From the NCBI GenBank assembly GCA_947095585.1, contig OX352764.1, positions 73,427,536-73,491,535 on the forward strand: a DNA stretch of 64,000 bases, in the 5' to 3' direction. The notes under the pieces were generated by a model, which was given only the letters and a program-made list of their open reading frames with translations, was not told the DNA's origin and did not search any database. Below are positions 1 to 11,345 of the stretch, one piece after another (position 1 is the stretch's first letter; each line of letters opens with the position of its first letter). Made by a program: the position numbers and the translations under genes. Origin of the DNA: Nephrocerus scutellatus. Its lineage: Eukaryota > Arthropoda > Insecta > Diptera > Pipunculidae.

Positions 1-54
1 CATAAAATAAAACGACATCTATCGGAAAAACAAACCTCCTAAAAAAACACCCTT
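1..54 (-). mobile_element. End of a second DD41D mariner copy (partial)
   Basis: These 54 bases match the last 54 bases of the complete mariner at 22892-24194 almost base for base, differing by about one A in the A-run. The end is followed by TA at 55-56, the expected duplicated target of this superfamily. The window therefore opens inside a second copy in the same orientation, and the rest lies upstream of the window. Confidence 0.85.
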
Positions 55-189
55 TAAATGGCATTCACCCCACGATCGGGCGATGAGCGATGGTCGCTCT
101 ATCGATTGATAAAAATATTACACTTTAATAAGCTTGTTAGGTATCCTGTTTAGAACCTAAAGCGATTGTGTGATGAGGGAGAATGCTCG

Positions 190-740
190 CATATGCGTGT
201 TTTGACATTGCCACATATGCTCACGTACCAAATAATAAACCTTATTTCTCGGCACTTAGTGAAATCCAACTGAATATAGATTCTGAGGTTTGAGAACTAA
301 GTTTACCTGGTTATAACTTATTGCCTGTTCTTTTCCTACATCGCGGATTAGCAATCTATTTACGTAATCTTGTAATCTTAAAACTAATTACAGCAAATGT
401 TTCAACCCGAAATTTAATTTCAATAGATTTAAAGTTAAAATATGTAAGCAAAATATCTATTACTGTTTTATTTATAGAAGCCCAAACTTAGATAGTAATT
501 CAGCTCTTAACAAATTTGATGCAATGTCCGAATCAATTTTAAGAATTGTAACCCAAGACCCATATGCTGAAATCATTATTGCGGGCGATTTCAATCCCCA
601 CACATCTGGTTGGCTTCGCAACTCTGAAAAGACAACCCCTGAAAGAAGGTATGCTGAGCTATTCGCTGAGACAAATAGTCCCACTCAGCTAGTGAATAAT
701 CTACACGAATTCCTGACATTGCGAATTATTCCACCAAAAC
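190..740 (+). mobile_element. LINE-A copy 1: endonuclease fragment
   Basis: 5' part of a CR1/jockey-type non-LTR retrotransposon. The stretch at about 190-480 is a diverged match to 32340-32600 (shared phrases such as the segment encoding a GY-LVP-F-P strand). From 524 the frame reads an apurinic-endonuclease-like core with IIAGDFNPHTSGWL, in which the catalytic Asp and Asn are present, followed by a segment ending in PTQLVNN. The copy loses the frame after about 735, just before the expected NTLDLFLT and SSDH motifs, and stops. No RT follows. It is a dead 5' fragment. The clade is inferred from the SPLGSSDHCVVS and FADDST motifs of the other copies. Confidence 0.7.
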
Positions 741-1029
741 TTTTGTCTTGTGCCGTGCGGATAAATACTAAACAACAATCTTTTACTTGGTAAACTTGGT
801 AACTTGTTACTTGTACATTTTGCTAGAGCTTCGCCAATCCGACAGATCAATCCGGTATACTTACTCGTATACAATATCGGTAAATATCGATAAAATTGCG
901 AAGATACTGCCATAAAAAACTTAAAAAAATGGTTATTACTTCTTTTTAGACGTTTTCGTGGGGGTTTTTTAAGCTCATGGGGTTGTAGGCTATGAATGTG
1001 TGAAGTCGTCTGACTAGTTAGGGTTTTTT

Positions 1030-1790
1030 TTGAATTCTCTATATTAACTTCACTTGCCCGTGGCACGGATGTCGGTCGGTCGGCAGTCGTTTGGCTGTCG
1101 TGGAATCTTGCGATCAATTTTTAACCCACTTCCTAAAGCTTGATTTTATTTGCACACATGTGTATTTCCGGAGACAACACTTTCTATTAAAATTTGAGGC
1201 CCCTTGGGCCACGGGGTCATGGGCTCCCATACAAATATTTTACAAAATTTACTGGATTTTCTTTAAATTTTATACGCATGTGTACATCCGATGGACAACA
1301 CTTTTTGTAAACATTTATGAGAACCCGGGCCCCGGGTTTAAGGAGCCCATACAATTTTTTTAAATAAATTAACCCAACATTCTTCAAAAATTTACACACT
1401 GATCTACCCCCGAAGGACAACAATTTTTGTAAATATTTTAGAGACTCCGGGCACCTGGGTCGTGGGGCCCCATAAAATTTTTAAAAAAATATTAACCCAA
1501 TTTTCTTAAACATTTTTTTTTTATTTTTTTTTTATCTATCGCCGATGGACCAATTTTTTTGTAAACTTTTTTGGCTGGACGGGTCCTGTGACATATACAT
1601 GTACATTTTTTAAAAATTAGCTCGATTTTCTTCAAATATTAAACACATGATGGTCAAAGTTTTTTGTAAATTTTTCGGAGTGATCGGGCCCGAGGGTTGC
1701 CATGTAAATTTTTTTAAAATAAAGCCCGATTTTCTTCAAAATTTAAATACATATGTATCTCCTATTAGAGAATTTACATGAAAAATTTGA
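1030..1790 (+). repeat. T element 1: array of ~120 bp units
   Basis: About five diverged units, each with a CACATGTGTATCTCCG-like phrase (near 1153, 1275, 1395, 1643, 1747), then GACAACA-TTTTTGTAAA, a G/C-rich GGGCCC-CGGGT core, and CCCATACAAATTTT. A leader at 1045-1135 (TTAACTTCACTTGCCCG, GATCAATTTTTAACCCACTTCC) recurs beside the other arrays at 4270, 9240-9345 and 30780-30905, so the array and leader travel together as one dispersed element. No coding sequence; the short ORFs crossing it are chance. Confidence 0.75.
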
Positions 1791-2230
1791 ATTTTTATAG
1801 TGGTTTTTTATTTATTTCTTACTTGTAGTGTTATTTTTTCCAATTATTTACAAATATAAGAAACCAATACTTAAGACTTAATTTTTATTACAATTTATTT
1901 TTTAATCAGTATCACTAAATTCGATATTATATGTGTAGATATATGTGAATAGATACGGGTTTCAAGCTCTTTCCGAAAGCTACATAGATTCAATACGAAT
2001 AGGTTTTATAATTTTGAGTTAAATAGATTCTTTAATTTATTTTATCATTTATATTATTATAACGAAATGAATATGGGGTTTGTTTCCGTCACATAACATT
2101 TTATAAGCACATTCTTTTGAACGAGTAAATAAATCATTAAAGTTGTTGTATAGCTTAAGAGAAAATCTGATTCAAATACTAGAAATAAACTATTGTTATT
2201 TAAAGTTAAGATCATTACATGTATTATGTT
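1791..2230. other. AT-rich stretch, nothing recognised
   Basis: About 440 bases of AT-rich sequence between the T array and the first SINE. No ORF with coding character, inverted repeat or known element end seen. Confidence 0.5.
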
Positions 2231-2491
2231 GGTGCCGTGGCTTTATTGGTTAGTTCGTTGGAATTCTGAGCAGGAAGTTCGAGTCCCAGTAACATCAAAG
2301 TATTTTTTACGGTTTCAGCTCTCGCAAATGTCTGACAAACGTCCGAGAGTAATAACTTGTCACGCAAAGCTTTTCAATTCACCTTTCGGCTTTAAATTGT
2401 AGGTCCCTTCTATTTGTGTGTAAAAATATAACCCACACAATACGAATGGCCGCGAGTAGCTAGGCCTTGGACCGCACCGGTCTATCTTGCC
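2231..2491 (+). mobile_element. SINE S copy 1
   Basis: tRNA-derived SINE, diverged. The head reads GGTGCCGTGGCTTTATTGG (A box degenerate) and AGTTCGAGTCCCAG (B box). The body has GACAAACGTCCGAGAGTAATAA and a tail with TAGGCCTTGGACCGCA shared with the seven other copies. It lacks the (ATT)n tail and ends at CTATCTTGCC. It is one of the older copies. Confidence 0.8.
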
Positions 2492-2564
2492 ACATTTTTA
2501 AAGACTTAGCAAAAATTCACCGCAAAAAAATTTAAAACGCAAATAAGCTGACGCATGTGTTTGT

Positions 2565-2847
2565 GGGCACCGTAGCTCAGTGGAAGTGAGCATGGCTACT
2601 GAACGGGGGGTTCGTGGTTCGAATGCACCAAAATTATTTTTCAAGGTGTCCCACCTCTCGCGAATGGGTGACAAACGTTCCGAGAGTATTAACTTGTCAC
2701 GAAAAGCTTCTCAAATTCGCCGTTCTGATCCGGCCTTAAATTGTAGGTCCCCTCCATTTGTGTCCAAAATATACATGCGCAACACAAATGGTCGCGAGAA
2801 GCTACGCCTTGGACCGCAATGGTCTGTCGCGCCGAATATTATTGTTA
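2565..2847 (+). mobile_element. SINE S copy 2
   Basis: Nearly full-length (about 283 bp). The head GGGCACCGTAGCTCAGTGG carries a pol III A box, and GTGGTTCGAATGC a B box. The body and the GGCCTTAAATTGTAGGTCCC and TGGACCGCAATGGTCTGTCG phrases match the other copies. It ends CGCCGAATATTATTGTTAT, a short ATT tail. It sits 70 bp after copy 1 in the same orientation. Confidence 0.9.
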
Positions 2848-4265
2848 TGTGTTTGTTAAATTTCAAGCTACGAAATTATTGAGCAGTCAGAAGTCTTTAA
2901 GTTTCAAGATTCAAGATTTCTGCGTTTCTGTGTTTTGTTGTCATTTTTTTCTCCTCTTTTGCATAATAATTAAATTCATTGAAAAATCATCATTAAAAAT
3001 TACTGTTCAATTAGTTAAAACATATCAAAGTTGTAAAAGGGTTGCGGCAATCGAAAACACTAAGTTGATGAGAGCTGTACGTTCGTGTATCATCCAATGG
3101 CTTCGTTAGGAGACTCGACGCTCCGCCCCAAAGGTGGCTATATCGGGCAGTAACGTGTTTTTCATAAAATTTGAAAGGTTCTTAACATTCTATAAAAAAT
3201 GTAATAAAAGTATTCAATTACAGCCTTTTAATTTAGCCGCACCCTAGTATATTTACTAATTACGTTAATTATAATCAATACCCTATATGTTACATATTTG
3301 TGGGTATATATTTTTATATAAAGTCCTGTATAATATATGTATAAAATGTAGATAAAATTTATTTGGAACAAAAAGCTGCTATACCTAACCTGTGGTATTT
3401 TAGTAATTTTAGTTTCACAACAATAATAAGGCAGCATCAAAACGTGCACCAACTAACAAAATTCCCGAATAGTGCTGTTTTTCACTCAAGGTATATGTAT
3501 TTATTTATTTATTTATTTATAATTGTTTCACATTTTGCAGAAGTTGCTCTTTCTTTGGCAGAAAGTTTCATCAGTTATTTACGGCTCCTCGTTGCATCTT
3601 ACACAAATGGAAATACGAATTTCGAGTGCATCATTAAAAGTCGTAGGCAAATGCAAATTACATTCATGTTAGTAGTTGTATTGCCCTTTTTATGAGATAG
3701 TATTCGCAGGATGTCTGAAAATTTAACTTTAATTTGATGCATAAAAGTTGGTAACCAGAAACACACAGAAGACACAACTTCCAAGAAATAGAATTTTCGT
3801 TGTGGAAAATTGAGTTTGTTCACAAAGTTGTACTTGTACTTTATATGCTCAACATAAGATAGTGGTGCACATGCACATATCCATAGATCGACGATTGCTT
3901 ATTGATCTCGCATAAATAGTGGTACGTACATGAGTAAATACATTGATTGAGCTGATTGCTTAAAAGTGCGACGTTATACGGAATATTGCATTTACTAGGA
4001 AAGAAAGGAAATTTCTTTTAATTTTATTCAAAATAGTGACAATATAAGAAATCACTTATTAATTGACCTGGGAAAGGGTCATTTCCAATAAATAACATTA
4101 CATAAACTATTTCAATGGATGGTTGTCCGTTTGCAATGAATATTCAATTGTTGTTTGAGGTAATACAATCAGTTCCTCTACACTTAACTTCTGAATTATA
4201 GTGTAACTCGTTTTGACAGGCGGCATTTTTTCATTTTGGGGCGATGTTTTTTGTTTTGCTCTAGA
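2848..4265. other. No gene seen; contains (TTTA)n
   Basis: AT-rich, apparently unique sequence. A TATT microsatellite of about six units lies at 3498-3521. Open frames at 2819-3109 and 3363-3695 have no recognisable domain, overlap frames on the other strand and cross the microsatellite, so I do not call them genes. Confidence 0.5.
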
Positions 4266-4269
4266 TCAT

Positions 4270-4605
4270 TGCGTATCATTTTTAAATTCTCGATATTAAC
4301 TTTGAGTCCGGATGTGTTGGTTTGTTTGTTTCTTTGTGGCCGGGTTATGATCAATCTTTAATCCACTTCCATATTCAAACATTGAACGCTTGTGTATCTC
4401 CCATGACAACATTTTCTATTAAAATTAGAAGTGATCGTACCAAAGTGACGAGGGGTCCCATATAAACTTTGCACAGTTATGTGTATCTTCGATGACAACA
4501 ATTTCTGTAAAATATTGGAAGTGATCGGGCCCAGGACCCGATTTTATTCAAACTTTGCACACATGTGTATCTCCGATTAGAGACTCTGCATAAAAAAATT
4601 AGTTT
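4270..4605 (+). repeat. T element 2: short array
   Basis: Leader ATTCTCGATATTAACTTTGA, then GATCAATCTTTAATCCACTTCC, then about two to three units with TTGTGTATCTCCCATGACAACA, GAAGTGATCG, GGTCCCATA and GTGTATCTCCGATTAGAGA. Same order and strand as the array at 1030-1790, shorter, and ending with the same CCGATTAGAGA plus TTTTTATGG end phrase. Confidence 0.7.
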
Positions 4606-4769
4606 TTATGGTTACATGCTTTCTTCATTTCCTGCATTTGGGCTTGCGATCGGGCTCGGTTAGCAATGATTTAATGCCTTTCCTTCTTCCTTTCAATTAT
4701 GTTCCAGGTTTCGTATCGTATCCATGATTTTGGGCTTTTTTTCACGAACCCCAGTGCCTTGTCTGGTAT

Positions 4770-7058
4770 AGTGTGTTGAGTTGTTCGCTGAGTTAAATAA
4801 CCTTACTCAGCTTGTAAATGAGACTACACGAATACCTGACATTGCAAATCATTCCGTAAACACCCTTGACTTATTCCTTACCTCTCGTCTTGATAAATAC
4901 TACGTCAATGTATTATCGCCTCTAGGCTCGTCAGATCATGGTGTGGTATCAACTAATTTTTCGTTAATAAGCCACGTAGTTAGAGAAAAAATTCCCAGTA
5001 AAACAGTAAGGCAATACGAGAAAGCCAATTGATGGGTCGGCTTTAACAACTTTATTAGGAGAATTAACTGGTCGCTCTTGTTTCGTTATAGCAACGTGGA
5101 TACCGCCGCTGATGCAATCACAAACAACATCCCTATTGTTATGAGAGAATATATCCCTTCCAGGAATAAGTCTGTTAAACCAAAGGAAGATGGATGGTAT
5201 GACTCGAGCTGTAAAGAGGCTCCTAGGATTAGAGAGGTATGCTTTCGGTTTTACAAAGCAAACCCTACTGAGGAAAACCGCAAAAAATACTACAATGTCC
5301 CAAAGGTAGTAAACATTTTTGGTCATTCGTGAAAAGAATCAAAAATACAGCCTTATCGCCGATTTCAACGCTCATTTATAATGACATTCCAGTTGTTATC
5401 TCTATAGACAAGTCCAATCTGTTGGGTGCGCATTTCGCAGCTAGCTCCACGCTTCCAGATTGTGCATTGCTGCCTCCTGCGCCTGAGAGTTTTAAACGAT
5501 CTCAGCACTCACAAATCCGCTAGGCTAGATGGTATTTCCACAATAGTTCTAAAGAGGTGTTCTCCCAAGCTGGCATTACCATTGTGTAAGCTTTTCCATC
5601 CATCCTATTCCCATGGACTCTTCCCGATAATTTGGAAAACAGCCATTGTCCAGCCCATACCCAAAAAAGGCGAGTCGTCGTCTCCTTCTTCGTACCGACC
5701 CATAGCACTTACGTTCATTCTTTCCAAGGTCATAGAAACACATCAATTTTCAGCTCAAGAAATATCTTGAAACCAACGAAATCCTTAGTGACCGGCAGTA
5801 TGGATTTCGTGGGCGACGTTCTACTGGTGATTTGATGGTATATCTCACCGAACAGTGGAACCGGATTTTGCATCAATTTGGAGAAAGCAAAGCTGTTGCA
5901 CTCGATATTTCTAAGGCATATGAGTTTGGCATCAAGCTCTTTTGTCTTAAATGCTTGCTTATGGAGTCGATGAAAAACTGCTTCATTGTATTAGAAGCTA
6001 TCTTTTGGACCGATCAATTCAAGTTGTTTTGGACGGTTTCAAGTCTATAGTTCATTACTTAAATGCCACATGCCTTAACAGCATAATACAATTGGGAAAA
6101 ATCAATCGAGTAGAATTTAACGCTTCAAAAACCCAATGCTGTCTCCTGTCGTCTAAGCGAATCCTAAATCCCATGCCATTATCCATTATCTCGCAATTCT
6201 CGGTATGTGAGTTAACGACAAGCTTCGTTGGAATGACCACATATTTACCGTAGCCAAAAATGCTGCAAAATGTTTAGGTTTTCTAGCCCGGTGCAAGAAA
6301 TATTTCACTTCCTCTGATTTGGCGACTATATAGAAGGCTTTTATTCGCCCTAAACTTGAGTACAATTACACAATCTGATCTGGTGCGCCTAAAACTACTT
6401 TGCATCAGCTAGATAGAATGCAAAACCGCGCGATAAAACTTATCGGTGACAAAACTATAGCGAAATCAATAGATTCGCTTGAACACCGCAGGAACGTTTC
6501 CTGCTTGACACTGTTTTATCGCTTCTTCAACCAGCGGTGCTCAAAAGAAATAGCCAGCTGCATGCCTGTTCGTCAAATTGAAATTTTATTGTAAGGTATG
6601 TGTCTACTTCATTCATGCCAGCCAGAGGCTCGGTGCAGTCAATTGCTGGCGATGAGTCCGTTCTCTGTGCTAAAGACGCTTCGGTGTCTGTTGCACAAAA
6701 TGAAAGTCTGATTGTAAAGATATTGGCTGGATAGTAAGGAGTATTTTTAACTCTCTCCTTGAATTTAACTGCAATACTCGTGGCGCTCTAAATGCTCATC
6801 AGTTTACCCTCAAGCCTATCTTCGGACGTACAGTTAAGTTTAGGGATTCCTTCTTCAGCCGTACAACACGTATGTGGAATGCTCTGCCAAGCTCTGTCTT
6901 CTCACATCACTATGACCCACAGACATTCAAAACACAAGCTCATAGACATCTCCGCCTTTCTCCTCCTTTTCCTTAACGCCCACGCTGTGCCAAGCATGTA
7001 GCCGGGCATTATAAGGGTGTGAACCCCTTTAAGCGTGCGCGAATTAAAAAAAAAAAAC
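4770..7058 (+). mobile_element. LINE-A copy 2: EN-RT, internally deleted, with 3' end
   Basis: Broken non-LTR retrotransposon. In order: endonuclease C-terminus (4781-4990; NTLDLFLTSR, SPLGSSDH); a linker (5078-5330); RT fingers (5330-5770; KCSPKLALPLCKLFH and a PIPKKGESSSPSSYRPIAL strand); a palm start at 5880-5960; RT C-terminal thumb (6260-6590; FIRPKLEYN region, QLDRMQNRAIKLIGDK, LEHRRNVSCLTLFYRF); and a terminal domain with FSRTTRMWNALP (about 6855-6900). Compared with the copy at 33100-35326, the segment with VPQGS and FADD is missing: the sequence jumps at about 6060-6090. Many frameshifts and stops. Ends in poly-A at 7046-7057, so the 3' end is genuine. Not active. Confidence 0.85.
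7013..7029 (+). other. 3'-end hairpin of LINE-A
   Basis: AAGGG (7013-7017) pairs with CCCTT (7025-7029) around a 7-base loop, 17 bases before the poly-A run. Short 3' stem-loops of this kind are how some LINE RTs recognise their template. The role here is inferred, the pairing is seen. Confidence 0.45.
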
Positions 7059-7080
7059 GAATAGGCACACGGACTCGATG

Positions 7081-7866
7081 TTATCCTATGATGTCCTTTA
7101 AGGTGATCACCAGTTTCTTAACATCATACTCTTGTATGGGTAGATGCTGGTCGTAAGCTAATTGTCCAACCAATCTGTGATGGTCACTAAAAATATCAGT
7201 ACAGCTATTAGCAAACATAGATACGAGTTGCTGTTCATTATTTTTGTGTACATCAGGATTTGGGAACTTGGAGCCTCTTATATGCAGTATATGGCTTGAA
7301 CAAATATTAGACTTTCTCAATTGCCATGTCAGAAAATTAAACTCCTGATTTTAAAAAATGTTCAATATAATTAGTTTTTTAAGTGGCATTTGCTTAAGCT
7401 TTTTTAGCCCTTTTTTCAATTTGAATCCGATCTTTTAGGTTTTTATAAACTACGCCACCGCGCCAAGAAACTGTGTTTCCCATTTTACCGCATAGCACAC
7501 AAAACTGCTGCTCACTGGCTAATTAAATATAAAGCTTCGCACTTACTTATATCTGGAGATATATTTATATCTTCGAGATTACCTTGCAAATCTTATAGTA
7601 TTTCCTCCGGGATGTGGTTCACATTCAGATACCTAACATTGAATGTATTTAGTTCGTTCTCAGTATATGTGTTAAATTCTGTTTTAATATTTCTTTAAGT
7701 CTATCAAAATTCTTATTAATTGTAACATTTAGTATTGTTTTATTCTTATTATTGTTGTTTATGGTAAATTGTCCTTTTCCAACTGTTTTTTTTTTCGCTG
7801 TCTTGTTATTCTTATTGGTGGTGTTTTATGTTTATGTTTAACAGAAGCAGACATATCTTTTGACTC
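7081..7866 (-). pseudogene. Broken lysine-rich ORF, family unknown
   Basis: On the minus strand a coding-like stretch starts with an ATG near 7851 (MSASVKHKHKTPPIRITRQ) followed by a basic RKKK patch, then shifts frame at a run of ten A/T (7786-7795). It continues through a NFDRLKEILKQNL segment, shifts again, and continues with NLEDINISPDISKCEALYLI. A third frame has QQFCVLCGKMGNTVSWRGG, with a CxxC pair. The last intact piece is a 79-codon frame at 7081-7320 containing NICSSHI and ending KKLVITLKDIIG. The CxxC and CSSH pairs faintly recall a THAP- or BED-type finger, but spacing is not convincing. Three frameshifts and at least two stops: a pseudogene or dead transposon gene. Assembly error at homopolymers is an alternative. 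Confidence 0.4.
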
Positions 7867-7925
7867 CCTCCCCCTATTGTTAATCATTGTTCTTTAATAA
7901 TAATATTATGTTATCTCAATATTAG

Positions 7926-8121
7926 TGCGCGCCGTGGCTCTAGTGGCTAGTGCTTTGTCCTTCAAGAAGTTCGAGGTTTGAATCCCAGAAACACCAAAAA
8001 TCTTTTTCACGGTCCCACCTTCCACAAATGTCTGACAAACGTCCGAGGGTATTAATAGATACGGAAGGCTTACCAATTCGCCTTTCGGATGCGGCTTTAA
8101 TTTGAAGGTTCATCCATTTGT
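7926..8121 (+). mobile_element. SINE S copy 3 (3' truncated)
   Basis: Head GCGCGCCGTGGCTCTAGTGG with a diverged A box and GAGGTTTGAATCCCAG as B box; body ATGTCTGACAAACGTCCGAG; stops after AAGGTTCATCCATTTGTC, before the GGCCTTGGACCGC tail seen in other copies. Confidence 0.8.
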
Positions 8122-8935
8122 CACGGTTTCATGACACAAAAACAACAAAGAAAAATTGAATAAAAAATCATAAGAACAGTGACTTCTGTCAAACAACCAC
8201 ACAGTGATCAAAAAGAAAAACAATGAAGAAAATAACTTCCTGTTCGAACACAAATAAATCCAATTTAACAAGTGAATAGATTGGAAGAGACGCCGATCCA
8301 GGAGTATTAGCTAACAAAGGGTGGCTGGTGTCATAACAGCCAAGGAACATCGCAGAAGGACAAACTAATGGTGCCAAATGAAAGAGGCGCACTGCATAAT
8401 AGCAAATATCCTGTTTTGTTGTGACATGTCCTACATAAAGAGCAGATACGTCCCACTCGAATACCACTTTTGTCGAGCACACACATGAAGTACCAATAGG
8501 AGGTAGGAGCACGTAAAAAGAGCACGCATTGTCATATCTATTCTTTTTATTTCTATCAAAGGGCTGAATGCTCCTAGCATAACGCTTGAGTGAAGTTCTG
8601 TACTAGCAGATAATGTAACATATCAATGAATTTTAAGGAAGTTGTTAAAAGATCGTTAGCTTTGGTGACGCCATGTATGTGGTGTTATCAGAGAAAATTA
8701 TTGTGTTTCAATGTTATTGATATATGAGTTTTTTTTTTATAGGTACACAGTGAAGCAAGCTTGCTTGGGGTTGCGAAAATATCAACTATTTCTTTATTTA
8801 ATTGTTAAGACTTACAATTTGAAAAAAGCTATACGATGGGAATGTTAAAATTCTAAAACTTCGGTTCAGTATCAGAAAAAAACGTTATCAAAAATATCCA
8901 AATTAAAGGTAAAATTTAAAACCCTTCCACCGCCA
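8122..8935. other. No gene supported
   Basis: Unrecognised sequence. A 107-codon minus-strand frame at 8189-8512 has a Cys- and Leu-rich product without a domain I know, and an overlapping frame on the same strand is also open, so coding is not supported. Confidence 0.4.
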
Positions 8936-8939
8936 ATGC

Positions 8940-9345
8940 GCACATTTTTCCATCAGAGTCCTGTAAGGAGTATATAATGTATATATTCTCTAATCGGAGA
9001 TATACATGTGTTTCAATGTTTGAACAGAATCCGGTAAATTTTGAATAAAATTAGATACTTTCACTTTCAAATTTTTAAAAAAGTATTGTCTTCTGAGAAA
9101 CAGATGTATGTAACGTTTGATTTAAATCGGGTAAATTTTTAAAATACAATTATATGGGAGCTCCTTGAACATGGGAACTGATCACTTCTAAATTTAAATA
9201 GAAATAGATACACATATCTGCAAAGTTTGAATAAATTCTGGATTTAGGAAGTGGATTAAAAATGATCACAAGATTTGGCCACAAACAAATAATATCATCC
9301 GGACGTGAAGTTGTAGAGAATTTCGGGTTTAGTTTTTATGTCAAA
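8940..9345 (-). repeat. T element 3: array, reverse orientation
   Basis: Reverse complement of the T unit: CTCTAATCGGAGATATACATGTG, TTTAAATCGGGTAA, TATGGGAGCTCC, GATCACTTC, then the leader in reverse (GGAAGTGGATTAAAAATGATCA at 9247-9268 and GACGTGAAGTTGTAGAGAATT at 9302-9322). About three units. Confidence 0.7.
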
Positions 9346-9722
9346 GCGTTGACTTTTACAAAACCTGACCAAAATTCAGTTGCTGGCTTTGTTAAAAAAA
9401 TCGTTTAAGTGAAAGAATTTTAGAAATCGGACTCTAAGTTCTTTAATTATGCCAACAATACCTCAACAAATCTATCTATACATACATTTCAACCAAATGT
9501 TTTTTTTTGCTCCAAATTGTCTGAAACGCTGAAAACATGTTCTTCGGGTACAATGATTTTTTTATTTGAAAAATTTTAATAAATCTATAAGTTAAGTTAT
9601 GTCCAAGTACAAACAACCCTTACCACAAGTTAGGCTCAACGGATATCAAATATCCTAATTGAGGATAGTATTAGAAATGCGGTGATAGACTTTATTTACA
9701 TTATAATAAAAATAAAAAACAC
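9346..9722. other. No gene seen
   Basis: AT-rich sequence between the T array and an RTE fragment; nothing recognised. Confidence 0.4.
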
Positions 9723-10060
9723 ATGTGTTTCCTATCTCTGACTGGTGGAAGTGTGATCAAACCTTCACCTTCAAACCAGGCAGCTGGTAATTTTCCTCTA
9801 GTACAGAAAAAGAAAAATGATCCGACTGGTCCCTTTAAAGTAAGGTTAGCGTGAGGCCAATAACCTCGCCCGTAAAAAACCATATTACGGAACCCAAAAT
9901 CGGATACACCGATGAACGACGACGACCACGGCAACGAAAACGGCTAAACGATTTAAGAATTTTCTCATGGAACGTCCGCTCTGTATAGAGCTCGAGCTGC
10001 ACAGCAGCTAGCCGATACCCTGTCCAATATAAAGACATAACAGCAATTCATAATAAATTA
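9723..10060 (+). mobile_element. RTE 5' fragment (leader and start of endonuclease)
   Basis: Matches 17935-18230 and, reversed, 26520-26735: GGTCCCTTTAAAGTAAGGTT, GAGGCCAATAACCTCGCCCG, then a frame reading RLNDLRIFSWNVRS followed by a stop, a typical opening strand of an RTE/BovB-type AP endonuclease. The homology ends at about 10045 in an AT-rich junction. The minus-strand open frames here are shadows. Confidence 0.7.
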
Positions 10061-10129
10061 ATACTATATATATAAACATATGCTAAGACTAGTATTGACA
10101 TACGGAATTCAGCTATGGAGATGCACGGC

Positions 10130-10400
10130 TAAAACAACTTCTTTGGGAATTTTAACTGGTCGCTATTATTTCGCCATTGCAACGTAGATACCGCCGCCGA
10201 TGCGATCACAAACATCATCCTTACTGGTATTAGAGACTTTAATCAATTAGGAATAAGTCTGTCAAACCAAAGGTATGACCCAAAGAGGCCTCTAGGATTA
10301 GAAAGGTATGCTTTCGGTTTTACAAAAGTAAATAAATTCAACCGAATAAATTTCAAATGAGCCAGAAATGATTGCCCATCTTCCACTCAATAGGTCAGGT
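10130..10400 (+). mobile_element. LINE-A copy 5, part before the SINE
   Basis: Matches the LINE-A linker between endonuclease and RT (compare 5048-5270 and 33770-33970): GGGAATTTTAACTGGTCGCT, GATACCGCCGCCGATGC, and a GFTK-like segment. Frames are broken. The element is cut by a SINE at 10401 and resumes after it. Confidence 0.7.
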
Positions 10401-10685
10401 GGGCGCCATGGCTCAGTGGGAAGTACATAGATTTCTGAGCAGGAGGTTCGAGGTTCGAATTTTTCACTCTCCCAGCCATCCCAGCTCTCGCGAATCTCTG
10501 ACAAACTTTCGAGAGTAATAACTTGTCACGGAAAGCTTCTCAATTCGCCGTTCGGATTAGGCATTAAATTGTAGGTCCCGTCCATTTCTGTTCAAAAGTA
10601 TACATGCACAACACAAATTGACACGAGAAGCTAGGTCTTGGACCGCAATGGTCTGTCGTGCCGAAATATTATTATATTATATTAG
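10401..10685 (+). mobile_element. SINE S copy 4, inside LINE-A
   Basis: Full-length: GGGCGCCATGGCTCAGTGG (A box), GAGGTTCGAATTT (B box), CTCGCGAATCTCTGACAAAC, AGGTCTTGGACCGCAATGG, and a tail CGAAATATTATTATATTAT. LINE-A sequence lies on both sides, so the SINE is the younger element. Confidence 0.85.
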
Positions 10686-10900
10686 TGGGACAGATTTACA
10701 TTTGTACTCGTGCAGCTGAGAGAGTTTTACATGATCTTAACTCTCACAAACTCTCACAAAGCCAGAGCAGGAACGTTTCCTGCTTGTCACTGTTTTATGC
10801 TCATCATTTTACCCTCAAGCTCACCTTCGGACGTACATTTAAACAGAAATGCGTTCTTCAGCCGTACATCACGTATGTGGAACGCTCCGGGAGATTCCAG
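10686..10900 (+). mobile_element. LINE-A copy 5, part after the SINE
   Basis: Resumes at GGGACAGATTTACATTTGTACTCG, matching 34217-34240, and reads VLHDLN-HK. It then jumps to the RT thumb (RNVSCLSLFY, compare 6490-6520) and to the terminal domain with FFSRTSRMWNA. A large internal deletion has removed most of the RT. Confidence 0.7.
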
Positions 10901-11345
10901 ATATTATTTAGCTTACTATAGGAGTGTCGCGCTTTGTTAACGCGAGAGCACACAACCAAGTCAGCGCCACCATTTGTTGACATCCAGCTGCCCAAATAAC
11001 AAAACTTATCGACTTCCCCTATCTGATGTCCGTCAATCAAGAGATCACATGTTCCACTAGCGTTAATGCGAAATAAATAGTTTTGTTTTTGAGACGTTAA
11101 TTTTTAAACCCACTTTGTTAGTTCTAGTGAGTTTAATTTTCGCTCCCCGATTTTGACTCCCGAGTAGATGTTGAAGGGTGAGCCAAGATGACCGTTAAGA
11201 ATGACGCGGCATGTTGAGTCGCGGTACAGCTCCTTGATGATGTTGATGAGTTCTTCCGGAACACCATAGATAGACAGAGTCTGCCACATCATGTTTCGGC
11301 CCACGCTATCAAAAGCGCGTTTAAAAACCAAATACAGAGGAGAGC
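10901..11345 (-). mobile_element. RTE-like RT fragment with core deleted
   Basis: On the minus strand from 11331: FKRAFDSVGRNMMWQTLS, YGVPEELINIIKELYRDSTC, a SGVKIG strand, then a deletion, then KINVSKTKLF, GEVDKFCYLGSWMSTNGG, SRVNKARHSYSKLNNIW. These are RT palm motif A, motif B start, and the thumb. The YADD box between them is gone. The order and phrases resemble the intact protein at 51862-53769 but at low identity, so this is a related, older family. Confidence 0.7.

Noticed and set aside
1030..1790. LTR or telomeric repeat
   Set aside because: Units are internal tandem repeats with a leader, with no LTR ends, primer-binding site or gag/pol nearby.
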